NCBI GenBank assembly: GCA_023409535.1
Contig: JAEYGZ010000012.1
Span: 62,001-126,000 of the forward strand
Length of the DNA: 64,000 bases
DNA from: Bacillota bacterium
GTDB taxonomy: Bacteria > Bacillota > Clostridia > Lachnospirales > Lachnospiraceae
Reading direction: 5' to 3'
A program made the translations under genes and the position numbers. The notes under the pieces were generated by a model. The model was not told where the DNA came from. It did not search any database and saw only the letters and a program-made list of their open reading frames with translations. Shown piece by piece: positions 23,515-33,324 of the stretch; the first letter of the stretch is position 1, and every line of letters begins with the position of its first letter.

Positions 23515-23991
23515 TTACTTTACACTGTAGCCATACTGTTCCATCATCCTTAAATACATCTGCTGGTATATTGGGGTGCTCATCAAATATCCCGTATATA
23601 AAATAAACAGTAAGAACACTATCGCTCCTACGATCAGGGTTACTCTTGCCCAATTTCTCTTGCTTACCGGAGTATTATAACTGAATGCCCAGATAAAAAG
23701 CATTATGATATTTAAAAAGGGAACCATCAGCAGTGCATAACTTCCCAACCAGTTTAAAAAGGAAACAGGTTTGTCTGCACCGGACTGCTGCATCGGCTGG
23801 GCATAAGGAGCTCCCATGGGATTATTCATAGGATTATTCATGGGTCCCTGCATCATGCTTCTATTATAAGGTGGTTGTCCAAATCCGGGATTCTGTGTCC
23901 CCTGTGTCTGTTCTCGAAAGGACGCACCGCAATATTCACAAAAGTTTGCTGTTTCATTCTGTGTTTGTCTTCCACACGTATTACATATCAT
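23515..23991 (-). CDS. Zinc-ribbon membrane protein (158 aa)
   Basis: The N-terminus is a zinc ribbon (CNTCG ... FCEYCG, residues about 3-22). A Pro/Gly/Met/Gln/Asn-rich linker with tandem PMNNPMNNPMGAP follows, then two transmembrane helices (ALLMVPFLNIIMLFIWAF and VTLIVGAIVFLLFILYTGYL). Short zinc-ribbon membrane proteins of this layout are common in Lachnospiraceae and have no known function. I chose ATG 23991 after GAGG; GTG 24000 is an alternative. Confidence 0.75.
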   Translation of the reverse strand: MICNTCGRQTQNETANFCEYCGASFREQTQGTQNPGFGQPPYNRSMMQGPMNNPMNNPMGAPYAQPMQQSGADKPVSFLNWLGSYALLMVPFLNIIMLFIWAFSYNTPVSKRNWARVTLIVGAIVFLLFILYTGYLMSTPIYQQMYLRMMEQYGYSVK

Positions 23992-24065
23992 TGGTCGCAC
24001 CTCATTATCTATTTTATTGTTAGATTATATCATAACCTATTAAAAAATCAAACAAAAGCATAAAA

Positions 24066-24099
24066 CAGGTGCTGAATAAAGCAATTCGTTCAGCACCTG
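24066..24099 (-). terminator. Terminator of the ABC export operon
   Basis: Perfect 11-bp stem CAGGTGCTGAA/TTCAGCACCTG followed on the minus strand by TTTTATGC, directly after the permease gene. Confidence 0.85.
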
Positions 24100-24121
24100 C
24101 TTACAAATATATCTAAAAAGT

Positions 24122-25459
24122 TTATCCCTCTGACTTCATGGCCTCAATTGCACTGATCTTTGTAGCACGGCGTGCCGGAAAATATCCGGATATCAGGCCT
24201 ACCGCAACTGAGATTGCCAAAGCTGCTATGGGCAGATAGATTGGAATAATGGAAAATTTTGTGTTTGTCATATCATACATATAATTGCCTGACATCAATG
24301 CACCGAAGATCGGTGCACCAAATTTATTAATTACCCAGGAGGCGATATACCCTAAGATAATCCCAATAATTCCGCCGAACAGGCCTATGATAGCCGCTTC
24401 AAACAGGAACAGCTTACGAATATCCATTATGATACAGCCAAGGACCTTCATAATACCGATTTCCTTGGTTCGTTCATAGATGGACATTACCATGGTATTG
24501 GCAATACTGATAGCAGATACGACCATCGCTACCAGCCCCAGGGCGCCAAGCACCATTTGCATAGTACTCGAAGCCTTCTGCAATGGTACCAGATACTGCA
24601 TCTGGCTATAGGACTTGAAACCAAGTTCATCAATCTTATCCTGCACCTCAACAACATTATTGATATTGTCCACATTCAGCTTGATCATCTGATATTCCTG
24701 AATGGACTTTATCGCTCTTTTTCGATCCTCCAAGGATAAGGTATTACAATACTTACGGTAAATTTCTTTTAAATAGTTAATGTCCATATAAGCACTGTAG
24801 TCAAACTCACCGTTGGTCTGCTCCATCTTTGCGACATTCTTAAGCAACAGTTTGAAGGGTTTTTTCTTTGGATCCACGGCATAATCGCTAAATTGCAGCT
24901 CTATCTTATCCGTCTGCAGATCAACCTCAATCGGTTTACTCATATATGACATCCTTGATGAGTAATCATAAAAGCCATAGGGTGATCCAAATCCAAATAC
25001 AATCGGTGTGTTATCTTCCGCAGTCGGATAAACACCATACTGAAGTCCGGGAAAGTCGAAAGACTCAAAGGTATCCAGGTCCATTGCAGTGATATTCACC
25101 CCGCTCTGATATTTACCGCTTAACAGGGTAGCATATTTCTCAACAACAGGAGATACTGCTCGGACATGCTTAATCTTTTTGATCTGCTCTACCAGATTAT
25201 CATTGAGAACCTGCTGCTTACTATCGACCCATCTGCCATCCTCATCATAGATATCCCCATTGGTACTCACCGTAATCATGGTAAGACCGCCCTGCTGCAT
25301 TATCTGGGATTCAAAATTATTCTCCATACCATAGCCGATGGATCTCATTATAATAATGGATAGGGAGCCAATCACCACACCCGATACCGTCAAGATGGTC
25401 CTGGCCTTTCTCCTGGAGAGACTCTTAAGTCCCATGATAAAAAGGTCACTAATCCTCAT
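24122..25459 (-). CDS. MacB/FtsX-type ABC transporter permease (445 aa)
   Basis: Starts MRISDLFIMGLKSLSRRKAR, followed by a first transmembrane helix (ILTVSGVVIGSLSIIIM). A large extracytoplasmic domain follows (residues about 45-310), then three transmembrane helices in the FtsX fold, with IYERTKEIGIMKVLGC as the coupling segment. It ends PARRATKISAIEAMKSE, typical of MacB-like permeases. The start ATG 25459 overlaps the preceding small gene by 11 bp. It partners with the ATPase encoded by the last-listed gene of this operon (28253-29029). Confidence 0.88.
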   Translation of the reverse strand: MRISDLFIMGLKSLSRRKARTILTVSGVVIGSLSIIIMRSIGYGMENNFESQIMQQGGLTMITVSTNGDIYDEDGRWVDSKQQVLNDNLVEQIKKIKHVRAVSPVVEKYATLLSGKYQSGVNITAMDLDTFESFDFPGLQYGVYPTAEDNTPIVFGFGSPYGFYDYSSRMSYMSKPIEVDLQTDKIELQFSDYAVDPKKKPFKLLLKNVAKMEQTNGEFDYSAYMDINYLKEIYRKYCNTLSLEDRKRAIKSIQEYQMIKLNVDNINNVVEVQDKIDELGFKSYSQMQYLVPLQKASSTMQMVLGALGLVAMVVSAISIANTMVMSIYERTKEIGIMKVLGCIIMDIRKLFLFEAAIIGLFGGIIGIILGYIASWVINKFGAPIFGALMSGNYMYDMTNTKFSIIPIYLPIAALAISVAVGLISGYFPARRATKISAIEAMKSEG

Positions 25460-25724
25460 ACAAATCAATTCCTTTTTTAATTTTCCTCTTTGCCAAGAAT
25501 ACACCGATTACGATACTGATTGCAAGAACTCCTGCAGATATCCCGATCACAAATGGCCAGGAGGACAACAAAGGATCCTTCACACCTGCATCTGTCAGGG
25601 TATCCGTACCCATGCCCTCTTCGGGATTTATCTCCTTACCGCTGCTGGAACTCGAAATTGCGGCTACCTCCGCTGTTGCTACTAATGTCATGCCGTTTGC
25701 TGTGGCTAATGTCCATATTTCCAT
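25449..25724 (-). CDS. Small single-pass membrane protein of the ABC operon (91 aa)
   Basis: An N-terminal hydrophobic, probably secreted or anchored stretch (MTLVATAEVAAISSSSS) and a C-terminal transmembrane helix (WPFVIGISAGVLAISIVIGVFL) followed by a basic tail KRKIKKG. It lies between the CARDB protein and the permease and overlaps the permease start by 11 bp, so it is very likely co-translated. No family recognised; it could be an accessory subunit of the exporter. Confidence 0.65.
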   Translation of the reverse strand: MEIWTLATANGMTLVATAEVAAISSSSSGKEINPEEGMGTDTLTDAGVKDPLLSSWPFVIGISAGVLAISIVIGVFLAKRKIKKGIDLYED

Positions 25725-25755
25725 ACACTCTCATCCTCCTCAATTCTCACCGGAC

Positions 25756-28197
25756 CTATTCTTCTATTTCCTTTTTACGAAGCTTTACTTTATAAACACT
25801 AATGATTACCTTTCTTGTTACCGGAATAAATACTGCAATCAATACCAACTGGATGATGATGAATAACGCAACAGGAAGAATCGGCTCCTTGGCTATCGGC
25901 ATAGGATTGAACACATCTGTAGACCCATCTCCCATGCCTGGATCAAATACTGTTGCGGATGTAACCTCCGTTGAAAAATCAGTTGTGAATTCTACTAAAT
26001 CTCCGTTGCTGTCCTCAAAGGATACCTTGAGTACACCCTTTGCAGTACCTTCTACATTAGGGATGACGTCAAGTTCAACATATTGCGAGGTTCCCGCCTC
26101 AACATTTCCGATGAAACGCATATCACCGTCCGCTTGTGTATAGTCCCCTTCTACGGTTGCGGTTACATTGTTCAACGGGGATCTTCCCATATTATAGAAT
26201 TCAAAAGAAAGCGTTGCAGCACTTCCCACAACCACTGCACCGTTATAAGAATATACTTGTGCATTGTTGACCTTCGGCCTTGAGTTTTCAACAGCCTGCA
26301 GATTTAATTCCTCGACTTTTGATTCACCGATCTCACCGGTCTCCGGATTAGGCTCGATGCCGTCGTATTCATATTCTATGGTCACCTTTAAAGGATAGGC
26401 CTTCGTTACCGCATCCGACTTAACCTTCATCTCAACTGATTCCTGCACTGTCTCTCCTGCCGCAATCTTATCAATAAAGAAGCTGTTGCTTCCCTGGGTC
26501 ACACTGAACATATTGTCCGCCTGAGAGATTGTCACCGTGATATTCTTTGCCGCTATGGAAGAGTGGGTATTATGTATGTCAAAGACAAAGTTAAAAGTTG
26601 ACCCCGCACGAAGCTCCTCTGAATCCGTAATATATTTACTGATGATCAGCTTGGGCTTGCTGCTGCTTCCCAGATCATTCTGAACATTCTTAATTGGAAT
26701 AGTGATCGGGTCTGCGGTGGTACTCCCCGCATAAGTAATACTAACGGACAGATTATTCAGTCCCTCCCTGATCGCATCGGATACGGTTAACGGTATCGTT
26801 ACCTTCCTTGTTTTTCCTGCCGGTATCTTCTCTATATACTGGTATGGATCTGCGTTTGCCGGAATAAATGTAGTTCCGTCCAGTCCCTGAAGCGCGATCT
26901 TAACATCGGCAATATCGGATTGGCTGCTGTTCATCAGATCAAACGCAACCTGCATGTTCTCACCGGCCTGCGGTTCATTCGGCGTCTGGTTAACATTCAT
27001 TATCTTTAATACAGTTCCTGAAGAGGAGCCGCCGATTACCTCTGGATATATCGCGATCTTAGCCTCATAATCATTTCCGAAGGAATCCTCATAGCCGATA
27101 ATCAGATTAACCTTCTTTGTACCGCCGGTTGCCTGGCTGGAAACCTTAAGCGGAAGCTTCGCTTCTATTTTGCTGTCTTCGTTAATTCCCCCGACATACA
27201 GACTGTCTGTAAAATAATTCTTAAGGAAACCGTCCGAACCTGTGGACTCCTCATCAACTTTCACTGTAACATTATCCGCTTTACTTGCACCATAATTACG
27301 GATCACTGCTTTTACCGTTACCTCAGCACCTGCTTTTAATTCCCCAACATAAGAAATGCTGTCAATTAACAACTCCGGTGCCTGATCATTTTTTCTGATA
27401 TCCGCATAAATCTGAACAGAATCCGTTCCTTTATTTCCGTCAAAATCCTTGTACTCAAAGTTAACGGTAATTGTCTTAAGTCCTTCTGTTGCTGTTGATA
27501 AGACCTCGACCGGAAGCGCTACGAACTGGCTTTCTCCGGGTGCTAAATCACCGGCCTTAATTTTTAAGGTCTCATACTTGGGTGATAATTTGGAATCACC
27601 GAAATCGACACTGTAATATGTACTGCGGGCTGTCATTTCACCATCGTTATGAATCGTAAATAAAATTTTGGTTTCCCCGCCGATAATTGCATTCTTAATG
27701 GAGGCATCACTGATTGTTATCTGTGGAGGTGCCAGCTCTTTTAAAACTTGGAAATCTACACTTAAGGTCAAGGAATAGGAGACATTTTCATTATCGATGC
27801 CCGATACCTTCACTGTTATAGGATAAGAGCCTATCTGTGCCGTTTCCTTAACAGTAACGTCAAAATCAATATAGGTAATACCATAATTTGATAGATAAAG
27901 AACCGGCGATTGATCCGCCAAGGTCAGAGCCGCCTGAGAAAAGCTAAAAGGCGAATCCGGTGAGGATACCGATACGGTAGCCTGTTGTACCGCATCTCCG
28001 ACCGCCTTCACAGGGAGCCTCACATGCTTTGTTTCACCCGGTCTCATTACCAGATCAGAATTCTCTAACTTATCCGCTAATATAATTGAGGTAGCGCCAC
28101 CCGCTGCATAAGCCGTAACTGCATTACCTGCAAAATTTCCTACCAAGACAGCTATCGTTAAAATAGCGATGCATAATCTTTCCAACTTTCTTTTCAT
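25756..28197 (-). CDS. Large secreted/membrane-anchored CARDB-repeat protein (813 aa)
   Basis: An N-terminal signal peptide (LERLCIAILTIAVLVGNFAGNAVTAYA, cut after AYA) and a C-terminal transmembrane helix (PILPVALFIIIQLVLIAVFI) with a basic tail. In between are at least five beta-sandwich modules of the CARDB/COG1361 type, recognisable by recurring phrases such as LRAGSTFNFVFDIHNTHSS, AGENMQVAFDLMNSS and LKAGAEVTVKAVIRNYG. COG1361 proteins are often encoded with MacB-like ABC systems and may be periplasmic-side adaptors or surface layer components. The substrate is unknown. Confidence 0.82.
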   Translation of the reverse strand: MKRKLERLCIAILTIAVLVGNFAGNAVTAYAAGGATSIILADKLENSDLVMRPGETKHVRLPVKAVGDAVQQATVSVSSPDSPFSFSQAALTLADQSPVLYLSNYGITYIDFDVTVKETAQIGSYPITVKVSGIDNENVSYSLTLSVDFQVLKELAPPQITISDASIKNAIIGGETKILFTIHNDGEMTARSTYYSVDFGDSKLSPKYETLKIKAGDLAPGESQFVALPVEVLSTATEGLKTITVNFEYKDFDGNKGTDSVQIYADIRKNDQAPELLIDSISYVGELKAGAEVTVKAVIRNYGASKADNVTVKVDEESTGSDGFLKNYFTDSLYVGGINEDSKIEAKLPLKVSSQATGGTKKVNLIIGYEDSFGNDYEAKIAIYPEVIGGSSSGTVLKIMNVNQTPNEPQAGENMQVAFDLMNSSQSDIADVKIALQGLDGTTFIPANADPYQYIEKIPAGKTRKVTIPLTVSDAIREGLNNLSVSITYAGSTTADPITIPIKNVQNDLGSSSKPKLIISKYITDSEELRAGSTFNFVFDIHNTHSSIAAKNITVTISQADNMFSVTQGSNSFFIDKIAAGETVQESVEMKVKSDAVTKAYPLKVTIEYEYDGIEPNPETGEIGESKVEELNLQAVENSRPKVNNAQVYSYNGAVVVGSAATLSFEFYNMGRSPLNNVTATVEGDYTQADGDMRFIGNVEAGTSQYVELDVIPNVEGTAKGVLKVSFEDSNGDLVEFTTDFSTEVTSATVFDPGMGDGSTDVFNPMPIAKEPILPVALFIIIQLVLIAVFIPVTRKVIISVYKVKLRKKEIEE

Positions 28198-28252
28198 TCC
28201 CGTATCCCTCTGCTTCCTAAATTATTTATTTTTACGAAATATTATCAATAAT

Positions 28253-29029
28253 CTATGCTATAACCGGCTCCTCCGGTGGATGAGACTGATCCGCAGCAGC
28301 AATCTCGGTGGCTGCGACAGCTTGTTTATGAGGATATTCAATATTCTCAATCTTACCATCAAAGATATGTATGATCTTATCTGCATATTCCGCAAGTCTA
28401 CGGTCATGGGTTACCATAACAATGGTTTGATGATTTTGCTGTGACATCTCCTTAATCAGATCCATTACTTCCTTGGAGGTCTTGGAATCCAGGTTTCCTG
28501 TGGGCTCATCAGCAAAAACGATCTCAGGATTGCTGACAAATGCTCTGGCAATGCCCACTCTTTGCTGCTGTCCGCCGCTCATCTCCTTAGGTCTGTGCCG
28601 CAGCCGGGTACCCAGTCCAACCTTTACCAGCATATCTCTTGCCATCTTTTTTCGCTTCTTACTAAGCACATGCTTAAAAATCAGCGGCATTTCCACATTT
28701 TCAAGGGCGGTCATGGAATTCATCAGATTATAAGATTGGAAGACAAAACCCAGATTATCCTGGCGAAACTTTGCCAGCCCTTTCTCGCTCATTTTATGTA
28801 TATTCTTGCCTTTGATAATAATTTGTCCGCCGGACAGCTTCTCAATACCGGCCATCAGATTAAGTAACGTGGATTTACCGGAACCGGACACACCGTACAG
28901 ACAGCAGAATTCGCCGCGCTTTATCGTAAAGCTGACATCGTCCACAGCACAAATGCGTTCCTTACCCATCCGGTAGATCTTCTTTACGTTCTTTACCTCT
29001 ATGATATTTTCTCCCATATAGTTAATCAT
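28253..29029 (-). CDS. ABC transporter ATP-binding protein, LolD/MacB type (258 aa)
   Basis: A full ABC ATPase with Walker A GVSGSGKSTLLN, Q-loop FVFQSYNLM, signature MSGGQQQRVGIARA, Walker B EIVFADEPTGNLD and switch histidine VTHDRR. The C-terminal about 30 residues past the ATPase are a non-conserved Ala/Pro/Glu tail. It is the first gene of a four-gene operon (ATPase, CARDB protein, small membrane protein, permease). This is most like lipoprotein- or peptide-export mechanotransmission systems of the MacB class. Confidence 0.92.
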   Translation of the reverse strand: MINYMGENIIEVKNVKKIYRMGKERICAVDDVSFTIKRGEFCCLYGVSGSGKSTLLNLMAGIEKLSGGQIIIKGKNIHKMSEKGLAKFRQDNLGFVFQSYNLMNSMTALENVEMPLIFKHVLSKKRKKMARDMLVKVGLGTRLRHRPKEMSGGQQQRVGIARAFVSNPEIVFADEPTGNLDSKTSKEVMDLIKEMSQQNHQTIVMVTHDRRLAEYADKIIHIFDGKIENIEYPHKQAVAATEIAAADQSHPPEEPVIA

Positions 29030-29163
29030 TTAACACCATCCTATTACTGCCAAAAAGCAGTCCTACTGCAAATTAATGTTACACCACAAATATTAAATAA
29101 AGACTATCAAATTTCTTAAATTTTCCTTACATTTTTTTAACAATTTATGAACAAGCCCTGCGC

Positions 29164-30369
29164 TTATATGCCATCCGTCTCATTCTTTTGTTCCTTTAAC
29201 TCGATTCTGTGTTCTATAAAACGGACAATCACCAATTTGACATAAGCTCCCAAAGGCACTGCCAGCAGCATTCCAAGCAAGCCGCCTACGGCACTGCCAA
29301 AGATCAAGGATACGATAATGATCAGAGGATGAATCTGAATCGCGCTGCTTAGCAGTTTTGGTCCAATCATATTACCATCAATAAACTGGATCAGGAACAG
29401 TGCTATCATCGAGATAACCCAGGTCTTAAAATCACCGCTGATCAAGCACACTAAGGTTGTGCTGGCATAAGCTATGATCGGTCCGAAATAAGGAATCAGG
29501 TTTCCGATCCCTGCCAGGATCCCGATGACTAACGCAAACTTTACACCAGTGATGGATAATACAATACTGATCAGCACCATCATAACAAACGCATCCAGCA
29601 ATTGACCCCGGATATAACCGGAGAACACTGTATCCAAATCGTTCGTAATGCGCTGCAGTCTCTTCACAACATTATCATGGAAGAGTGCCCGGCAAATCTT
29701 ACGGATATAGGATACAAACATTCTGCCGTCTATCATAAAGTAAATACCGATGATAAAACCAAAGATCAGGGTAGTCAGAAAAGAGGAAATATTTGAAACG
29801 GTAGCCACCGAATTCTGTGCAAAATCAATCATGGAATTTATGATAAACGTTGATGCATTCTCTATATATTCCTTGATTTCCTGTGACCGGATATCAAAAT
29901 CATCCAATTTGTTCAGCACTGTATTACCAAATTCCTGAATGCTCTTTACCGAACCTTGAACCAGTCTTAAAATATCGTCTAAATTCGCCAGCCTGATTTG
30001 ATTGGTAACGGTAAATACCAGCAGTGAGATCAGTCCGATTACAATAATCACCAGAAATGCCACCGCAGTGATTGCAGCCCAGGTTCTGGGCATTACAAAC
30101 CGCCTGAAGAACCTGACCTCCTTAAGCCTGCGATACCTGCGCTCCAAAAAATTTACCACCGGATCCATCAGATAAGCAAATACAAAACCCAGAACAATAG
30201 GCTTAGTCACCTGCAATACCCATCTGACACTCACAAGAAACTGGTGCATGATTCCGGTTGCATTGTCCATAATCAGCTTCAGTGCATATATAATTACCAC
30301 CGTTATAATTACATATAACGATATCAGCAGATACTTCCTGTTAATCTTATCTCTCCACTTCATTCCCAT
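29164..30369 (-). CDS. AI-2E family transporter, YdbI/PerM-like (401 aa)
   Basis: About eight transmembrane helices with the AI-2E layout: two N-terminal helices, the segment DPVVNFLERRYRRLK, a central amphipathic region (residues 135-200), then IYFMIDGRMF and the conserved GIGNLIPYFGPIIA. The C-terminal helices contain IQFIDGNMIGPKLLSSAIQIHPL. Despite the family name, most members are not autoinducer-2 exporters; some are Na+/H+ antiporters. Function here is uncertain. Start ATG 30369 (or 30363). Confidence 0.88.
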   Translation of the reverse strand: MGMKWRDKINRKYLLISLYVIITVVIIYALKLIMDNATGIMHQFLVSVRWVLQVTKPIVLGFVFAYLMDPVVNFLERRYRRLKEVRFFRRFVMPRTWAAITAVAFLVIIVIGLISLLVFTVTNQIRLANLDDILRLVQGSVKSIQEFGNTVLNKLDDFDIRSQEIKEYIENASTFIINSMIDFAQNSVATVSNISSFLTTLIFGFIIGIYFMIDGRMFVSYIRKICRALFHDNVVKRLQRITNDLDTVFSGYIRGQLLDAFVMMVLISIVLSITGVKFALVIGILAGIGNLIPYFGPIIAYASTTLVCLISGDFKTWVISMIALFLIQFIDGNMIGPKLLSSAIQIHPLIIIVSLIFGSAVGGLLGMLLAVPLGAYVKLVIVRFIEHRIELKEQKNETDGI

Positions 30370-30748
30370 AGATTCCTTTCATTTTGCCAAGCCCATCGAG
30401 GATTTTGTACTTTCCGATAAAATATTACCTTAAGTATACCATGTTTTCCATAATTTAAAAGTTAAATTTTAACATGGAGATTGTATAAGTAATATTTAGA
30501 TTGGCAAAGGGACGGAGACAGGTGTAACAACAGGAAGGGCCTGAGGGAAAGCTCTTAATATCTTTGTTAATTTTTCTAAAAACCATTGATCTTTACCTCT
30601 TTATAAATTCCCGTACTTCCTGAAACATTCACATGGAAGAAATTGATGAATAATATTTACTTTATGGCAAGCCAATGACAGGGGAGCAGGGGAAGGACTG
30701 CTTCAGTCCTTCTCCTGCTTCCTGTTCCTTAGTTAGCTAACCTATTAT
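30370..30748. other. Intergenic region with strong hairpin
   Basis: A 379-bp space. It contains a 16-bp imperfect stem, AGCAGGGGAAGGACTG with CAGTCCTTCTCCTGCT (30685-30719), immediately downstream of the transglutaminase gene stop. There is no clear T tract, so it may be a 3' end stem rather than a simple terminator. The remaining sequence, including a GGGACGGAGACAGGTGTAAC stretch at 30509, is unassigned and has no ORF. Confidence 0.55.
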
Positions 30749-33310
30749 TTATATCAGCAACCTCCACCTCAGCCGCATTCGTTCCAGCAAAGGCAACTCG
30801 TCAAGTACTCTTTTATATAGGTTCTCGCGGTATTTAACCACCTCCAGCAGCTCTGTGCCGGTGATATGCCCCTTTCCGAACCGGGCTTTGCGCACAATCT
30901 CCATCAGGCGTTCAAGCTCCTTGCCGTTCAGAGAAGTGCTGTGCTCCTTCACGTAGTCCTCGCTCTCCTCCAGCAGGGTTCTCTTACCGGGCAGCTTTCT
31001 TGTGATATGAAGTATCTTTTCAATCTCACCGTAAATAAAGATCGCCCTCTTGTTATGATTATCCGTACTTCCGGCCTTGTGCCTCTTATAGGCGCGGTAT
31101 CCAAAGTATCCCGCTCCTCCAATAAGCAGCACTGCTGCCAGTATTGCCAGATAGATCAGATCCGCAAACGCGGATCTATTCTTCCTTCCGGTATTCTCAG
31201 TTGATTGATTCTCCGGTGCCAGGGTAATAGGCGGCATAGTGGGGGCTATCGTGACAGTTACCTCCGGAGTATTATTATTCAGATTTTCATTGCCGGCCTC
31301 ATCCTCAATACCGGCGGTAATCTCCTCCACATCCCGAACCACGGTCTGCGTATAATCCACGGTAGAACCAGGGGTAAACTCCACCGGCACCCAACCGTAA
31401 TTTTCAAAGTAAACTTCGACCCAGGCATGTGCACTGTAATCCATAACATTCACTTCAACCTGCGAATTAACATTGGTTTCCGTGCTTAAATTCGTATGGC
31501 GTGTGGTTTCCTGCGTACCAGAATTCCTTAATATATTTTCCTTGCCGACGGCATAGCCCTCAACATACCTTGCCGGCACTCCCATCACCCGAAGCATTAA
31601 GGTTGCGGCGGAAGCATAATGGGCACAATATCCAACCCTGTTCTCATATACAAAATATTCTACAAAATCTTTACCGTCAGGCAGTTTGCCTGGGGACAGG
31701 GAATACTCCGTATTCTGATTCAAATAATTCCGCACATATTGAATTTTAGCCATAACACTGTCTGTGGGCAGCTTTACACGATCCAAAGAAAAATCTCTCT
31801 TGATGTTAATCAGACCTTCCTCCGGCAGCTGTGTATAGACCTGGTAGACATAGTTCCGATACAGCTTTTCATAAGTGCTGTAACCCGACAGCTTCTCCCT
31901 CAGCTCCGCATAATAGCTGCCCTGCGCCTCCCGGAAATCAAGGTTATAAAAAAACGGGACGGTATAATCATCCTTTCTGGAAACAGGTGCCGCATAAAGA
32001 TCATTTTCATAATAGATATCGTCCATCGCACCATAATCGGTAAAATACGGAGCATAGAGGTATTTATTGTTGGCATCCATATATTGAAGCTTCATGACGC
32101 CTTCATTGAAGCTGTAATCATACCAACTCGTTTCTGAACCCTGCGTCTGGCCCGCTGCAGTATCTTCGTTTGCAATATTATTCAGGAACAAACTTGCCTG
32201 ATTTACCGGTGAAAACAGTTCGGGCGGGAGCTTCTCCATTAATTTCTCATATTTTTGAAGGGTATCCTCCGAATAGCCCTCCCATCTGCTGCCCGTATAA
32301 ACGCTTCCGACATAGCCCTTTAAGTAAATACCCTCCTCCACAGCCTGCAGCGGAGCGGTAAAGATCAGATGCCTGGTATTGGTATATTGCACCTGCCCGG
32401 TTTTGCCCAGTTCACCGCCGTTCAGACCGTTAGAATATACCTTCCTGGTAAACAGCTTAATCTCCGACAGCCTTTGGGTGAAATCCTCTATGGAAAAATT
32501 TTTTATACCGTTCTGAAGCGTGGACTTCATATCCCGGATGCCCGTCATATTATCATAAGCCTCATGGCTCACAAAAAGCTTCATAATAAAAAACAGCAGC
32601 AGGCTGATCAGACTCAGCCAGATTGCCGCCTGGCTGCTGATCCTGTGCAGCAATGTCTTTTGGTCCGCCTGGGCGGTATGCCGATAATGATAAACGGACC
32701 GGGTCAGATAGAGGACGCATACGCCGTAAGCAATAAGGTAACGTTCCGATGGAATTAAGCCTAGTGCAAAGCTGGAACAGATGGGCAGAAACAGAAGGAT
32801 ACCGCTTACTCCTGAAAGCCGGCTCCTCACGATGGAAAGCGTTAATAAAAACACAACAGGTATTAAAACCATAATCACAAACAGGGTGGTATCTTCCTGT
32901 CCTGTAGAGTAATCAGCCAAAAAGCGAAGTACCTGAACCTCATAATAAGACGATATTCTTGTCAATGTCTGATTCTCAAGAATATAAAATGCATTTAGAA
33001 GCTGGCCGCCCCGACTATAAAGAAACAGTCCGTAAAACAGCACTCCAAAGAATAGCTTAACCAGTCCATAGGAAGGAAACAGACATAAAGCATAGAAAAC
33101 ACCGGTACTGACAAGCACTGCCAGATTTACCGCCCAAATATTACAGGGAATCTCCAGAATTTCAATCAATACCGAGATTGCGCTCCAGGCTGCAACCGCA
33201 ATGATCAAAAACTGAAAGACCCTGGCCGACAGCGGAAAGTCCTGCTTCTTTTCATCTATGATTAAGACAGAATTGTCTATATAGACACCGTCTTCGTAAT
33301 TCATGTTCAT
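30749..33310 (-). CDS. TgpA-like transmembrane transglutaminase-domain protein (853 aa)
   Basis: Several N-terminal transmembrane helices (residues about 25-250) are followed by an extracytoplasmic region. The transglutaminase core has the catalytic cysteine in GYCAHYASAATLMLRVMGVP, then ARYVEGYAVG, and histidine in SAHAWVEVYFENYGWVPVEF. Near the C-terminus are a Thr/Pro-rich linker, one more transmembrane helix (IYLAILAAVLLIGGAGYFGY) and a cytosolic helical tail. It is the third gene of a MoxR-DUF58-transglutaminase operon, an arrangement common in bacteria and linked to envelope processes in studied cases. Confidence 0.88.
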   Translation of the reverse strand: MNMNYEDGVYIDNSVLIIDEKKQDFPLSARVFQFLIIAVAAWSAISVLIEILEIPCNIWAVNLAVLVSTGVFYALCLFPSYGLVKLFFGVLFYGLFLYSRGGQLLNAFYILENQTLTRISSYYEVQVLRFLADYSTGQEDTTLFVIMVLIPVVFLLTLSIVRSRLSGVSGILLFLPICSSFALGLIPSERYLIAYGVCVLYLTRSVYHYRHTAQADQKTLLHRISSQAAIWLSLISLLLFFIMKLFVSHEAYDNMTGIRDMKSTLQNGIKNFSIEDFTQRLSEIKLFTRKVYSNGLNGGELGKTGQVQYTNTRHLIFTAPLQAVEEGIYLKGYVGSVYTGSRWEGYSEDTLQKYEKLMEKLPPELFSPVNQASLFLNNIANEDTAAGQTQGSETSWYDYSFNEGVMKLQYMDANNKYLYAPYFTDYGAMDDIYYENDLYAAPVSRKDDYTVPFFYNLDFREAQGSYYAELREKLSGYSTYEKLYRNYVYQVYTQLPEEGLINIKRDFSLDRVKLPTDSVMAKIQYVRNYLNQNTEYSLSPGKLPDGKDFVEYFVYENRVGYCAHYASAATLMLRVMGVPARYVEGYAVGKENILRNSGTQETTRHTNLSTETNVNSQVEVNVMDYSAHAWVEVYFENYGWVPVEFTPGSTVDYTQTVVRDVEEITAGIEDEAGNENLNNNTPEVTVTIAPTMPPITLAPENQSTENTGRKNRSAFADLIYLAILAAVLLIGGAGYFGYRAYKRHKAGSTDNHNKRAIFIYGEIEKILHITRKLPGKRTLLEESEDYVKEHSTSLNGKELERLMEIVRKARFGKGHITGTELLEVVKYRENLYKRVLDELPLLERMRLRWRLLI

Positions 33311-33324
33311 TTACTGCCTCTCTT

